A stretch of 64,000 bases of DNA from Paenibacillus dendritiformis. GTDB lineage: Bacteria > Bacillota > Bacilli > Paenibacillales > Paenibacillaceae. The stretch's first letter is position 1. The number at the start of each line of letters is the position of its first letter. The translations under genes were made by a program, and so were the position numbers. The notes beneath the pieces are model-generated. The model was given only the letters and a program-made list of their open reading frames with translations, made no database searches and was not told where the DNA came from. Location: contig NZ_OX216966.1 of NCBI RefSeq assembly GCF_945605565.1, positions 2,782,001-2,846,000 on the forward strand. Direction: 5' to 3'. Positions 55,705 to 64,000 of this stretch are shown piece after piece.

Positions 55705-56613
55705 ATGCTGCAGCAATTTATAACCCGTTATTCGGAATTGAACTTGGGCAAGTACAAGGTAAATGAGCCGCTTGCACCGTATACGACCTGGAAAATCGGA
55801 GGTCCGGCGGATGTGCTCGTCGAGCCTGCCGGCAAAGAGCAGATCGTTCAGACTGTCCGGCTGCTTCATGACATGCAACTGCCATGGATGGCGATAGGGC
55901 GCGGCTCCAATATGCTCGTATCCGACAAAGGGATGCGAGGCGTTGTCATTCATACCGGGCATGCGCTTGATTATGTCCGGCAGGAAGACAATCTGGTGCA
56001 TGCCGGAGCCGGGCTTTCCTTCATCAAGCTGTCCGTGCTCACCGGCAATATGGGGTTGTCGGGACTGGAATACGCCGGCGGCATTCCCGGCACGGTCGGC
56101 GGAGCCGTCTATATGAATGCCGGCGCGCACGGGTCTGACGTGTCACGAATATTTGAATCTGCTGAGATTGTACTGGAGACAGGGGAATTGGTGCGATACA
56201 GAACGGAAGATATGAAGTTCGCGTACCGCCATTCCGTGCTGCACGAGATCAGGGGCATCGTACTGGAGGCGACGTTCCGGCTGGAGCACGGAGACCGGCA
56301 TGAGATTAAAGCCTTGAACGCAGCCAATAAGGAACGGCGTCTGCGGACGCAGCCGCTGCAAGCCGCATGCGCGGGGAGCGTGTTCCGCAACCCGCCAGGA
56401 GATTTCTCGGCCCGGCTCGTTGAAGAAGCCGGACTGAAGGGATTCCGAATCGGCGGGGCCGAAGTATCCACGTTACACGCCAATTTCATTGTAAACACCG
56501 GGCAAGCAACAGCGTCAGACGTGCTCACCCTGATGGAGCGCATCCAACAAACGATAAAAGACCGATATGGTGTCGAGTTGGTGCCGGAAGTGTTGGTGGT
56601 GGGTGAGCGGTAA
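55705..56613 (+). CDS. murB: UDP-N-acetylenolpyruvoylglucosamine reductase MurB
   Basis: FAD enzyme that makes UDP-MurNAc. Landmarks are YTTWKIGGPADVLVEP near 26, GRGSNMLVSD near 66, GIPGTVGGAVYMNAGAHG near 126 and GSVFRNPPGDFSARL near 225, where Ser is the proton donor. The ATG at 55705 follows AAGGAGG and gives 302 residues, the usual size; the 101 extra upstream codons are left out. murA follows 16 bp later. Confidence 0.95.
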   Translation: MLQQFITRYSELNLGKYKVNEPLAPYTTWKIGGPADVLVEPAGKEQIVQTVRLLHDMQLPWMAIGRGSNMLVSDKGMRGVVIHTGHALDYVRQEDNLVHAGAGLSFIKLSVLTGNMGLSGLEYAGGIPGTVGGAVYMNAGAHGSDVSRIFESAEIVLETGELVRYRTEDMKFAYRHSVLHEIRGIVLEATFRLEHGDRHEIKALNAANKERRLRTQPLQAACAGSVFRNPPGDFSARLVEEAGLKGFRIGGAEVSTLHANFIVNTGQATASDVLTLMERIQQTIKDRYGVELVPEVLVVGER

Positions 56614-56629
56614 TCACGGAGGTGATACA

Positions 56630-57913
56630 TTGGACAAATTGGTGATTGAGGGTGGGAAGCCTCTATCGGGGACCATTCGTATCCATGGAGCCAAAAATGC
56701 CGCTTTACCGATTTTAGCAGCCGCGATCCTGGCCGACGGTGTCGTCAAGCTCGATAATGTTCCGCAATTACTCGACATTGAAGTAATGCTGCACATTTTG
56801 CGCCGCTTGGGCTGTCGGGCCGTTCAAGACGGTTATACGGTCACATTGGATGCAGCCGGTACTCATTCGGTCCATGTGCCGGAAGATTTGATGCGACAGA
56901 TGCGCTCATCCATTTTTTTGATGGGTCCGCTGCTTGCGCGTTTTAAGGAAGTTCATATTTATCAGCCTGGCGGCTGCGCCATCGGCGAACGCAAGATCGA
57001 TTTGCATCTGCGGGGCCTGCAGGCGCTTGGAGCGGAAGTGGAGCAATGCGGCCACCGCGTCACATGCCGCGCGGCGCGCCTTGTCGGAACGGATGTCCAT
57101 CTTGATTTCCCGAGCGTGGGGGCGACGGAGAACGTCATGATGGCCGCCGTGCTGGCGGAAGGCACGACCGTCATCACGAATGCCGCCCGGGAGCCGGAAA
57201 TAACCGACCTGCAGAACTTCTTGAATCAGATGGGGGCGAATGTAAGCGGAGCAGGCAGCGGAACGATCGTGATTGAAGGCGTCAAAAGTCTGTTCGGCTG
57301 CCAATATTCGATCATCCCGGATCGGATCGTAGCCGGCACGCTGATGATTGCGGCGGCCGCGACCAGGGGAGCGGTGACGCTGACCAATGCGCATTCTGGA
57401 CATTTGACCGCATTGATTCATATTCTTCGCCGTGCCGGTGTTCAGATCGCAACGAGTGATGGTATAATCAATGTAACTAGCTTCGGCAGGGCGAAGGCCG
57501 TAGATCGGATCGTGACATCGCCATATCCGGCATTCCCGACCGATCTGCAATCGCAGCTGATGGTGTTGATGGCGCTTGCCGACGGGGTAAGCGTGCTGAA
57601 GGAGACGATATTCGAGGGCCGCTTCAAGCATGTGGATGAATTATCCCGCATGGGTGCAGATATCCGCGTCGATTTGAGCACGGCGTTCGTTCGCGGCGTG
57701 TCTATGCTGTACGGCACGACGGTGGAAGCGACCGACCTCCGCGCGGGAGCCGCTCTCGTTATCGCGGGATTGGCCGCGCAGGGCCGGACGGTTATCGAGA
57801 ATGTCCATCATATTGATCGCGGCTATGACCGGATTGAGCATATATTCAGCCGACTTGGGGCGAACATCGAGCGGTTCGCCGCGATACCCAAGCTTGACCT
57901 TGCCAATGGATAA
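56630..57913 (+). CDS. murA: UDP-GlcNAc 1-carboxyvinyltransferase MurA
   Basis: First committed step of peptidoglycan synthesis: transfers enolpyruvate to UDP-GlcNAc. KNAALPILAAAIL near 21 holds the conserved Lys; the catalytic Cys, the residue attacked by fosfomycin, is in PGGCAIGERKIDLH near 115. TTG start at 56630 directly after GGAGGTGATACA, giving 427 residues. B. subtilis keeps murAA elsewhere; here it sits between murB and divIB. Confidence 0.95.
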   Translation: MDKLVIEGGKPLSGTIRIHGAKNAALPILAAAILADGVVKLDNVPQLLDIEVMLHILRRLGCRAVQDGYTVTLDAAGTHSVHVPEDLMRQMRSSIFLMGPLLARFKEVHIYQPGGCAIGERKIDLHLRGLQALGAEVEQCGHRVTCRAARLVGTDVHLDFPSVGATENVMMAAVLAEGTTVITNAAREPEITDLQNFLNQMGANVSGAGSGTIVIEGVKSLFGCQYSIIPDRIVAGTLMIAAAATRGAVTLTNAHSGHLTALIHILRRAGVQIATSDGIINVTSFGRAKAVDRIVTSPYPAFPTDLQSQLMVLMALADGVSVLKETIFEGRFKHVDELSRMGADIRVDLSTAFVRGVSMLYGTTVEATDLRAGAALVIAGLAAQGRTVIENVHHIDRGYDRIEHIFSRLGANIERFAAIPKLDLANG

Positions 57914-57925
57914 TGCTACAGCGAG

Positions 57926-57950
57926 TCCCCTCCCCTAACAAGGAGGGGAT
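57926..57950 (+). repeat. Hairpin between murA and divIB
   Basis: TCCCCTCC pairs with GGAGGGGA around a short loop. No T-run follows, so it is not a simple terminator. Confidence 0.45.
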
Positions 57951-58005
57951 TGTGGGTGTTGCGGCGAACTAACATTTAAGGAGAAAGAATGGAGGGGGTG
58001 AGCGG

Positions 58006-58878
58006 TTGCATTTACGTAGTATTCCCCCGCTTCCAGGGAAGCCGCCGAAGAAGAAGCGCGCAGCTGCGAAGCTGATTTGGCTGCTGTCCATTCTGTGCAT
58101 CGTGCTGCTGGTCGTGCTGTTCTTCCGTTCACCGATAAGCAAGGTTACGGAAGTGCGCTGGATCGGAGAGCACTTCGTGACGAAGGACGAACTGGGCGAA
58201 GTCAGCGGGCTGAAGCCCGGCGAACCGTTCTTCGGGACGAGCGAGGCAACGATAAGCGCGCGAATTCAAGAAAAGTTCCCTTATGTCAAATCGGTGAAGA
58301 TGGTCAAGCATTTCCCTGGCGTGGTCGAAGTATATGTTCATGAGTATGCCGCCGTCGCCTACGAATTGAGCGCGGACGGACAGGTTCTGGCCTGTCTGGA
58401 GAACGGCACCGTCGTGAAGCCGAGCGCGCAGCTGAAGACCGTGCTGGAGAAGCCCGTGCTGACCAAATGGGACGGACAAGCCGAGGTGAGAGGGCTGTTG
58501 AGCCAACAGCTGGCCAAGATTCCGAAAGGGCTGCTGGCCGACATTTCCGAGATTAGCTTCTACCCGTCTTCCTCGTACCCGGACCGAATTAAGATGTATA
58601 CGCGCTCCGGATTCGAAGTCGTCACGACGGTATCGGCCCTGCCCGACAAGATCACTTATTTAAGCGGCGTGGTCGAGACGCAGGAGCCTGGCCGCATTAC
58701 GATGCTCAAGGCCGATTCGTATATTCCGTATTCCAGTCTTCCGGAGGATCCTGGCGAGATAGACGCAGAAGAGGAACAAACCGCTACAAATGAGCAAGAA
58801 ATGGAAAATAATGAGAATAACATGCAGGATGAACAAGATCAACAAAATGTGGATGAAGAAAAAAACTCTACTCAATAA
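58006..58878 (+). CDS. divIB: Cell division protein DivIB (FtsQ)
   Basis: Bitopic septum protein, partner of FtsL and DivIC. It has a basic N-terminus (1-24), one membrane helix (about 25-43), a POTRA domain (about 44-115: ISKVTEVRWIGEHFVTKDEL) and a beta domain to about 235. The last 45 residues are highly acidic and Asn/Gln-rich (EEEQTATNEQEMENNENN). TTG start after GGAGGGGG. The acidic tail has much lower G+C than the rest of the gene. Confidence 0.93.
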   Translation: MHLRSIPPLPGKPPKKKRAAAKLIWLLSILCIVLLVVLFFRSPISKVTEVRWIGEHFVTKDELGEVSGLKPGEPFFGTSEATISARIQEKFPYVKSVKMVKHFPGVVEVYVHEYAAVAYELSADGQVLACLENGTVVKPSAQLKTVLEKPVLTKWDGQAEVRGLLSQQLAKIPKGLLADISEISFYPSSSYPDRIKMYTRSGFEVVTTVSALPDKITYLSGVVETQEPGRITMLKADSYIPYSSLPEDPGEIDAEEEQTATNEQEMENNENNMQDEQDQQNVDEEKNSTQ

Positions 58879-59116
58879 ACGGAATAAATGCTAGAATAAA
58901 GTTTATGGTATTTCCTGAACTCCCCTTCTTTTTGATCTGCATTTTTCAGATTGTAGAAGACAAGACAGACCGGAAGTGGCACATGACAAATGGAAGGATT
59001 TTGTCTTTAAAAAAATTGTAGAAAAAAGAGGGAATGGCCAATCCTTTGTTGAATACATAGAGAGTGTCCGGGGATACAAACATACCAATTGACTGGGAAG
59101 TAGGAGGTGCCACGGG

Positions 59117-60361
59117 TTGAGCAGCAATGACATCATTGTGAGTTTGGACATCGGTACATCCAAAGTGCGTGCTATCATTGGAGAAATTAACAACGGAACG
59201 CTGCAAATCATCGGCGTTGGATCTGCTGATTCAGAAGGTATTCGCAAAGGTGCGATTGTAGATATTGATCAGACTGTGCAATCCATTCGTAATGCTGTGG
59301 AGCATGCGGAACGCATGGTCGGTATAGAGATTACGGAAGTGTACGTTGGCATATCGGGCAATCATATCGGACTCCAGTCCAGTCATGGCGTCGTCGCGGT
59401 CTCGAACGAGGATAGAGAGATTGGCGAAGAGGACATCGACCGGGTCCTGAAGGCGGCCGAAGTCATTGCGCTCCCGCCGGAGCGGGAGATTATCGACGTC
59501 GTTGCGAAGCAATATGTGGTCGACGGTCTGGAGGACATCCATGATCCGCGCGGCATGATCGGAGTCCGCCTTGAGGCGGATGCGACGATTATTACAGGGG
59601 CGAAGACCGCGATACATAATTTGACCCGATGCGTCGAGAGAGCGGGACTGCATGTCAAGGAACTGGTCCTGATGTCTCTGGCCGGGGGCCATCTGGCGCT
59701 GTCCAAGGATGAGAAGCTAATGGGTTCGGTATTGGTCGATGTAGGTGCGGGCGCCACGACAATTGCCGTGTTCCAAGACGGGACGCTAGCAGCTACTTCG
59801 ACCTTGCCAATCGGGGGCGACTTCGTCACGAACGACATCGCCTACGGCTTGCGGACGATGTCCGATCAGGCGGAGAAGGTCAAGCTCAAGTTCGGCTGCG
59901 CCTGGGTGGACGAGGCATTGGAGGATCAAGTGTTCAAAGTCGTCCGCATCGGCAGCAACGTAGAGAAGGAATTCAATCAAGTATTCCTTGCGAATATCAT
60001 TGAACCTCGCGTTCAAGAGATTTTTCACCTTGTGAAGAATGAAGTGAAGCGTCTAGGTTTCACAGAGCTTCCTGGCGGGTACATTCTTTCGGGAGGTACC
60101 GTCTCTATGGCTGGTGTGCTGAATGCCGCACAGGCCGAGCTGCAGACATCGGTTCGGATTGCGGTACCTGATTACATCGGAGTGCGCGATCCAGGATTCG
60201 TAAGTGGTGTTGGGGTATTGCATCATGTGATGCGCTCCGTCCGACCACGCAGTGCAGGTGGCACCAAGAAAGCAGCCGCACGAAAGCCGGCTCCGGCAGA
60301 ATCATCGAACAAGCCTGGTTTTATCGAACGGTTAAAAAATATGTTTAGCGAATTTATTTAA
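59117..60361 (+). CDS. ftsA: Cell division protein FtsA
   Basis: Actin-like ATPase that tethers FtsZ to the membrane. SLDIGTSKVRAIIGE near 9 (phosphate 1), VDVGAGATTIAVF near 207 (phosphate 2), GGYILSGGTVSMAG near 320 (adenosine), and a C-terminal amphipathic membrane-targeting helix (GFIERLKNMFSEFI) are visible. It is 414 residues. TTG start with AGGAGGTG 8 bp upstream. The 238-bp gap upstream is AT-rich; GAAGGATTT in it resembles a sigma-H -35 box but no good -10 box follows. The ylxW/ylxX/sbp genes of B. subtilis are absent. Confidence 0.96.
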   Translation: MSSNDIIVSLDIGTSKVRAIIGEINNGTLQIIGVGSADSEGIRKGAIVDIDQTVQSIRNAVEHAERMVGIEITEVYVGISGNHIGLQSSHGVVAVSNEDREIGEEDIDRVLKAAEVIALPPEREIIDVVAKQYVVDGLEDIHDPRGMIGVRLEADATIITGAKTAIHNLTRCVERAGLHVKELVLMSLAGGHLALSKDEKLMGSVLVDVGAGATTIAVFQDGTLAATSTLPIGGDFVTNDIAYGLRTMSDQAEKVKLKFGCAWVDEALEDQVFKVVRIGSNVEKEFNQVFLANIIEPRVQEIFHLVKNEVKRLGFTELPGGYILSGGTVSMAGVLNAAQAELQTSVRIAVPDYIGVRDPGFVSGVGVLHHVMRSVRPRSAGGTKKAAARKPAPAESSNKPGFIERLKNMFSEFI

Positions 60362-60414
60362 AGTGTCTTTGACTTCATGCCATCCATGCACAATGAAGGG
60401 GAGATGGAGAGCTC

Positions 60415-61539
60415 ATGTTGGAATTTGAATTCGAGATGGAAGCATTAGCCCAGATTAAGGTAATCGGTGTCGGGGGCGGCGGAAGCAATGCAGTCAACCG
60501 CATGATCGACAACGGTGTCAAGGGCGTTGAATTTATTACGGTAAATACGGATGCGCAGGCGCTCCATTTTGCGAAATCCGAGCACAAGCTGCAGATCGGC
60601 GACAAGCTGACGCGCGGCCTCGGGGCGGGCGCGAATCCCGAAGTGGGGAAGAAAGCGGCTGAAGAGTCCCGTGAACTGATTATGAACACCCTTAAGGGGG
60701 CTGACATGGTTTTTGTCACCGCCGGTATGGGGGGAGGAACGGGAACCGGTGCGGCTCCGGTTATCGCCGAGATCGCGAAGGAATGCGGGGCGCTGACGGT
60801 AGGGGTCGTTACGAGGCCATTTACGTTCGAAGGCCGCAAGCGTCTGACGCAGGCGGAGATGGGAATTGAAGCCTTGAAGGAGAAGGTGGATACGCTCATC
60901 GTCATCCCGAACGATCGCCTCTTGGAGATTGTGGACAAGAAGACGCCGATGCTGGAAGCGTTCCGGGCGGCAGACAACGTGCTGCGGCAGGCAGTCCAGG
61001 GCATTTCCGACTTGATTGCCGTGCCGGGGCTGATCAACCTTGACTTCGCGGACGTGAAGACGATTATGACCGAGCGGGGTTCGGCCTTGATGGGAATCGG
61101 CATCGCCAACGGAGAGAACCGGGCGGCGGAGGCCGCGCGCAAGGCGATTATGAGCCCGCTGCTCGAGACGTCGATCGATGGCGCACGGGGCGTCATCATG
61201 AACATTACGGGCGGAGCGAATTTGTCGCTCTACGAGGTCAATGAAGCGGCCGAGATTGTGACCGCTGCCTCGGATCCGGAAGTGAATATGATCTTCGGTG
61301 CGATTATCGACGAGAACATGAATGATGACATTAAGGTGACCGTCATTGCGACCGGATTCGAGCATAAGCCGGCTCCGATGATTCCAGGGCGCCGCCCTGC
61401 GAGCAGCGGCAGCGAGACGAGCGGGGAATCCCGCGCGCAATCGCCGCTGCGTCCGTTCGGCAATGCGCCATCGGGCGGAGATCAGCTGGACATTCCAACG
61501 TTCCTGCGGAACCGTCCGCGCAACAATAATAACGAATGA
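60415..61539 (+). CDS. ftsZ: Cell division GTPase FtsZ
   Basis: Tubulin-like GTPase that forms the Z-ring. [14 protein letters not shown] near 20, the tubulin signature [12 protein letters not shown] near 103, and NVDTD-like NTDAQAL near 43. A flexible linker (about 320-360) ends with the conserved C-terminal peptide DIPTFLRNR and a basic/Asn tail. 374 residues. GGGGAGATGGAG precedes the ATG; 53 bp after ftsA. Confidence 0.98.
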   Translation: MLEFEFEMEALAQIKVIGVGGGGSNAVNRMIDNGVKGVEFITVNTDAQALHFAKSEHKLQIGDKLTRGLGAGANPEVGKKAAEESRELIMNTLKGADMVFVTAGMGGGTGTGAAPVIAEIAKECGALTVGVVTRPFTFEGRKRLTQAEMGIEALKEKVDTLIVIPNDRLLEIVDKKTPMLEAFRAADNVLRQAVQGISDLIAVPGLINLDFADVKTIMTERGSALMGIGIANGENRAAEAARKAIMSPLLETSIDGARGVIMNITGGANLSLYEVNEAAEIVTAASDPEVNMIFGAIIDENMNDDIKVTVIATGFEHKPAPMIPGRRPASSGSETSGESRAQSPLRPFGNAPSGGDQLDIPTFLRNRPRNNNNE

Positions 61540-61550
61540 TGATAGACGCG

Positions 61551-61582
61551 AGACGTCTGCCTACCGAGGCAGGCGTCTTTTT
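61551..61582 (+). terminator. Intrinsic terminator after ftsZ
   Basis: AGACGTCTGCCT pairs with AGGCAGGCGTCT (one mismatch) around ACCG, followed by TTTTT. It closes the dcw operon. Confidence 0.9.
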
Positions 61583-61614
61583 GCATGCTTGTCCATGATC
61601 ATGGTTCGCTGCTC

Positions 61615-61682
61615 CTCGACAAAAAAAGTAACAATCCCCCACCCACCTTTAGACAGACTTCGGATAGCCGCCTCTATATACT
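61615..61682 (+). promoter_or_regulatory. Probable Spo0A-dependent spoIIG promoter
   Basis: TAGACA (61650-61655) and TATACT (61677-61682) are separated by 21 bp, longer than the usual 17. The B. subtilis spoIIG promoter is known for a 22-bp spacer and Spo0A-P activation. A Spo0A-box-like site in reverse orientation (CTCGACA, 61615-61621; consensus TTCGACA) lies upstream. spoIIGA starts about 47 bp downstream. Confidence 0.55.
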
Positions 61683-61728
61683 TATCCTTATCTCACGATA
61701 GATTGGCGGTACCGAAGGAGGGAGCGCT

Positions 61729-62694
61729 GTGACCGTCATCTATGCCGATCTCGTATTCGGGCTGAATCTAGCACTGGATTGGACGCTGCTGACGATGACT
61801 GCCTGGATGCGCGGACTCTCTCATTCCCGCTGGAAGGTAGCGGCCGGAGCGGGACTTGGAACGCTCTATGCCCTCGTGTTGTTTATTCCGGCTTTTCCGC
61901 TGCTGTATACCTATGCGGGAAAGATACTGATATCCATATTTATGCTGCTCATTGCATTTGGATTTCGCAATCCCGGATATTTTTTTAAAAATGTCGCCGT
62001 TTTTTATTTTTCGGCCTTCGTGCTCGCCGGCGGCGCCATTGGTATTCAATATATGCTGCAAGATGCCAGGCTGTGGTCGATCGCTCATCGCACCTCGGAA
62101 TGGCTGTCTGCCAACGGCAACCGGATGCAGGCGGGCATGGGCCTGGTCATTGCGGCGCTCCCCGCCACGTACGGGCTGTTCCGTCTCGTCTGGAAATGGA
62201 GCAAGCGGCAGCAGCAAGTGGCGCGCCAGTTGGTTACGGTGGATATTCGCATCGGTGACATTCGCCGCCAAGTGACCGGACTGGTTGATACAGGCAATCA
62301 TCTGAATGATCCGTTGAGCGGGGCGCCGGTGATGGTAACGGAAGCAAGGATATGGGAGGGCTGGCTGCCGGCAGACTGGCTGCAGCAGCTCGGCGCCTCG
62401 CAATCGCTCGACATGCTGGAATCGGTTAGCGGCGTCATCGATGTCTCGAAGCTCCGGCTGCTGCCCTATCGCGGCGTGAATCAAGGTATGCAATGGATGA
62501 TTGGCTTCAAGCCGGATGAGATCCGGATTACAACCGGGACGGACACGCTGCTCTGCACCCGGGCAATTATCGGGCTCGACGGGGGCGTCCTGTCACGGGA
62601 CGGCGCCTTCCAGGCAATTGTCCATCCGGATATGCTGGAGACCGGGCAGCAGAAGCCGTCCGAGCCGATTCCGCCGGCCGATCGGGCATCTTGA
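61729..62694 (+). CDS. spoIIGA: Sigma-E processing protease SpoIIGA
   Basis: Membrane aspartic protease that activates pro-sigma E in the mother cell after a signal from SpoIIR. Five hydrophobic helices in the N-terminal half (about 1-150); the C-terminal protease domain carries the active-site Asp in GLVDTGNHLNDPL near 186, and GIIDV-like VIDVSK follows. It is 321 residues. GTG start after GAAGGAGGG. sigE follows after 114 bp, the standard spoIIG operon. Confidence 0.94.
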   Translation: MTVIYADLVFGLNLALDWTLLTMTAWMRGLSHSRWKVAAGAGLGTLYALVLFIPAFPLLYTYAGKILISIFMLLIAFGFRNPGYFFKNVAVFYFSAFVLAGGAIGIQYMLQDARLWSIAHRTSEWLSANGNRMQAGMGLVIAALPATYGLFRLVWKWSKRQQQVARQLVTVDIRIGDIRRQVTGLVDTGNHLNDPLSGAPVMVTEARIWEGWLPADWLQQLGASQSLDMLESVSGVIDVSKLRLLPYRGVNQGMQWMIGFKPDEIRITTGTDTLLCTRAIIGLDGGVLSRDGAFQAIVHPDMLETGQQKPSEPIPPADRAS

Positions 62695-62808
62695 CACTCA
62701 AGGTTGGGGCGATGCCGGCGCAATGCGCCTCTATCGGATTCCCGGCAAGAAGGAGAACCTTTGCAGCTAATGCGTCCTGTGATTACAACGTATATAGGAG
62801 GAGTAGCC

Positions 62809-63531
62809 ATGCGCTTGAAATGGAAATTGATCATGCAGCTCTATTATTACCGACTGTTGTTCTTATTGGGATTGAAGCGCGATGAAATCTATTATATTGG
62901 CGGCAGCGAAGCGCTTCCTCCCCCGCTGACAAGGGAAGAGGAGGAGTACCTGCTCTCGAAGCTGAGCAGCGGGGAAGCCGCCGTGAGAGCGATGCTGATC
63001 GAGCGCAATTTGCGGCTTGTCGTCTACATCGCCCGCAAATTCGAGAATACGGGAATTCATATTGAGGACCTCGTCTCCATCGGGGCGATCGGGCTCATTA
63101 AAGCCGTCAACACGTTCGATCCCGAGAAGAAAATCAAGCTGGCCACGTATGCGTCGCGCTGCATCGAGAATGAGATATTAATGTATTTGCGCCGTAACAG
63201 CAAGACGAGAACGGAAGTGTCCTTCGATGAGCCTCTGAACATAGACTGGGACGGCAACGAGCTGCTGCTGAGCGATGTGCTCGGCACCGAGAACGATACG
63301 ATATATAAAAATATTGAGGAGCAGGTCGATCGGAAGCTGCTTCACAAGGCCCTTGACAAGCTGAGCGAGCGGGAGCGGCTCATTATGGAGCTGCGGTTCG
63401 GCTTGTCCGACGGAGAGGAAAAAACGCAAAAGGATGTGGCTGATTTGCTCGGCATTTCGCAGTCGTATATTTCCCGATTGGAGAAGCGAATCATAAAGCG
63501 CTTGCGCAAGGAATTCAATAAAATGGTGTGA
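62809..63531 (+). CDS. sigE: Sporulation sigma factor SigE (pro-sigma E)
   Basis: Mother-cell sigma factor. The first ~28 residues ([21 protein letters not shown]) are the membrane-associated pro-sequence removed by SpoIIGA. Region 2: [32 protein letters not shown] and [14 protein letters not shown]; region 4: [23 protein letters not shown] at 62809 with AGGAGG upstream gives 240 residues, the same as B. subtilis; the longer upstream frame is not coding. Confidence 0.97.
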   Translation: MRLKWKLIMQLYYYRLLFLLGLKRDEIYYIGGSEALPPPLTREEEEYLLSKLSSGEAAVRAMLIERNLRLVVYIARKFENTGIHIEDLVSIGAIGLIKAVNTFDPEKKIKLATYASRCIENEILMYLRRNSKTRTEVSFDEPLNIDWDGNELLLSDVLGTENDTIYKNIEEQVDRKLLHKALDKLSERERLIMELRFGLSDGEEKTQKDVADLLGISQSYISRLEKRIIKRLRKEFNKMV

Positions 63532-63596
63532 CCGCAATTTTTGCTTGATCCATAGCCAGTTTGCGCTTATCCTCCGCTTGCAGGGAGATGGCGAAG

Positions 63597-63625
63597 GAAT
63601 AAAATTGCACCCCGGGGAGATAATG
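63597..63625 (+). promoter_or_regulatory. Possible sigma-F/sigma-G type promoter of sigG
   Basis: GAATA (63597-63601) fits the sigma-G -35 consensus GHATR, and GATAATG (63619-63625) matches five of seven positions of the -10 consensus CATWHTA at a 17-bp spacing. Autoregulation of sigG is known in B. subtilis. Confidence 0.35.
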
Positions 63626-63658
63626 TACATTAAGTTTCACCCTGGGAGGTAGTCACGA

Positions 63659-64000
63659 ATGACCCGAAACAAAGTCGAAATTTGCGGTGTCGATACATCG
63701 AAGTTGCCCGTCCTCACGAACGCCGAAATGAGAGAATTGTTCGTGGCTCTGCAGGAGCGGAATGAACGTTCCGCACGGGAGAAGCTGGTCAACGGCAACT
63801 TGCGTCTTGTCCTTAGCGTCATTCAGCGCTTCAACAATCGCGGCGAATTCGTCGATGATTTGTTCCAAGTCGGATGCATTGGTCTGATGAAGGCCATCGA
63901 TAACTTCGATCTGGGGCAGAACGTTAAGTTTTCCACCTATGCGGTACCGATGATTATCGGCGAGATCCGGAGATATTTGCGGGACAACAACCCGATCCGC
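63659..64000 (+). CDS. sigG: Sporulation sigma factor SigG (5' part, runs off the window)
   Basis: Forespore late sigma factor. The visible 114 residues start MTRNKVEICGVDTSKLPVL and include NGNLRLVLSVIQRFNNRG, DDLFQVGCIGLMKAIDNF and FSTYAVPMIIGEIRRYLRD (region 2); the match to SigG is very close. GGGAGG precedes the ATG. Truncated by the window end; about 146 more residues are expected. Position after sigE is the conserved spoIIG-sigG order. Confidence 0.95.
   Translation, partial: MTRNKVEICGVDTSKLPVLTNAEMRELFVALQERNERSAREKLVNGNLRLVLSVIQRFNNRGEFVDDLFQVGCIGLMKAIDNFDLGQNVKFSTYAVPMIIGEIRRYLRDNNPIR

Noticed and set aside
1..64000. Phage, CRISPR array, tRNA cluster, toxin-antitoxin or defence island
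   Set aside because: Nothing of this type was seen; nearly all of the window is conserved core genes with short intergenic gaps.

Overview
The window is a 64-kb block of conserved chromosome from an endospore-forming, low-G+C-lineage Gram-positive bacterium of moderately high G+C content, most likely a Paenibacillus. The main reasons are: the gene order follows Bacillus subtilis for long stretches; sporulation genes are present (spoVD, spoVE, spoIIGA, sigE, sigG, an rsfA-type gene, a YhcN/YlaJ-type lipoprotein); murF and murA lie inside the division/cell-wall cluster; and several genes present in B. subtilis (cdd, ccpN, yqfL) are missing. No species assignment is possible from the sequence alone.

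Layout. 1-13.6 kb: the pgpH-ybeY-dgkA-era-yqzL-recO-(glycine T-box)-glyQ-glyS-yqxD-dnaG-sigA block. It covers c-di-AMP turnover, rRNA maturation, repair, glycyl-tRNA synthesis and the replication/transcription core. 12.8-19.4 kb: a membrane protein, trmK, yqfO (Nif3), the RNase P RNA gene with an A-type architecture, a large subtilisin-like protease on the minus strand, and small proteins (YpuI, DUF1540, a two-helix membrane protein). 19.8-23.8 kb: a cysteine desulfurase paired with thiI, a TerC-type transporter and a membrane protein. 23.9-30 kb: the ylaG(typA)-ylaH-x-LCP-ylaJ-ylaK(phoH) block. 30-34.4 kb: an orphan binding-protein-like gene, a secreted coiled-coil protein, a MidA-type methyltransferase and a DUF2626 gene. 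34.7-41.4 kb: rsfA/ylbO, panE, DUF3397, bshC, ahcY and a DUF4349 lipoprotein. 41.5-61.5 kb: the complete dcw cluster, in the order mraZ, rsmH, ftsL, pbpB, spoVD, murE, murF, mraY, murD, spoVE, murG, murB, murA, divIB, ftsA, ftsZ. 61.7-64 kb: spoIIGA, sigE and the 5' part of sigG.

How the parts work together. The dcw genes make the lipid-linked peptidoglycan precursor (MurE/F/D/A/B, MraY, MurG), polymerise and cross-link it at the septum (PBP2B with FtsL/DivIB; SpoVD with SpoVE for the spore cortex), and build the Z-ring (FtsA, FtsZ). The adjoining spoIIGA-sigE-sigG genes start compartment-specific sporulation transcription once the asymmetric septum has formed.

The most notable non-genic features are: a family of short dispersed inverted-repeat elements (two full copies, one 32-bp copy reduced to its ends and one decayed relic), one of which separates mraZ from rsmH; 10-bp-phased repeats in front of mraZ that look like its autoregulatory operator; a long-spacer promoter with a Spo0A-box-like site before spoIIGA; the glycine T-box; and the A-type RNase P RNA. 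No phage, CRISPR array, complete insertion sequence, tRNA gene or defence island was seen. I found no clear evidence for a wholly new multi-gene system.
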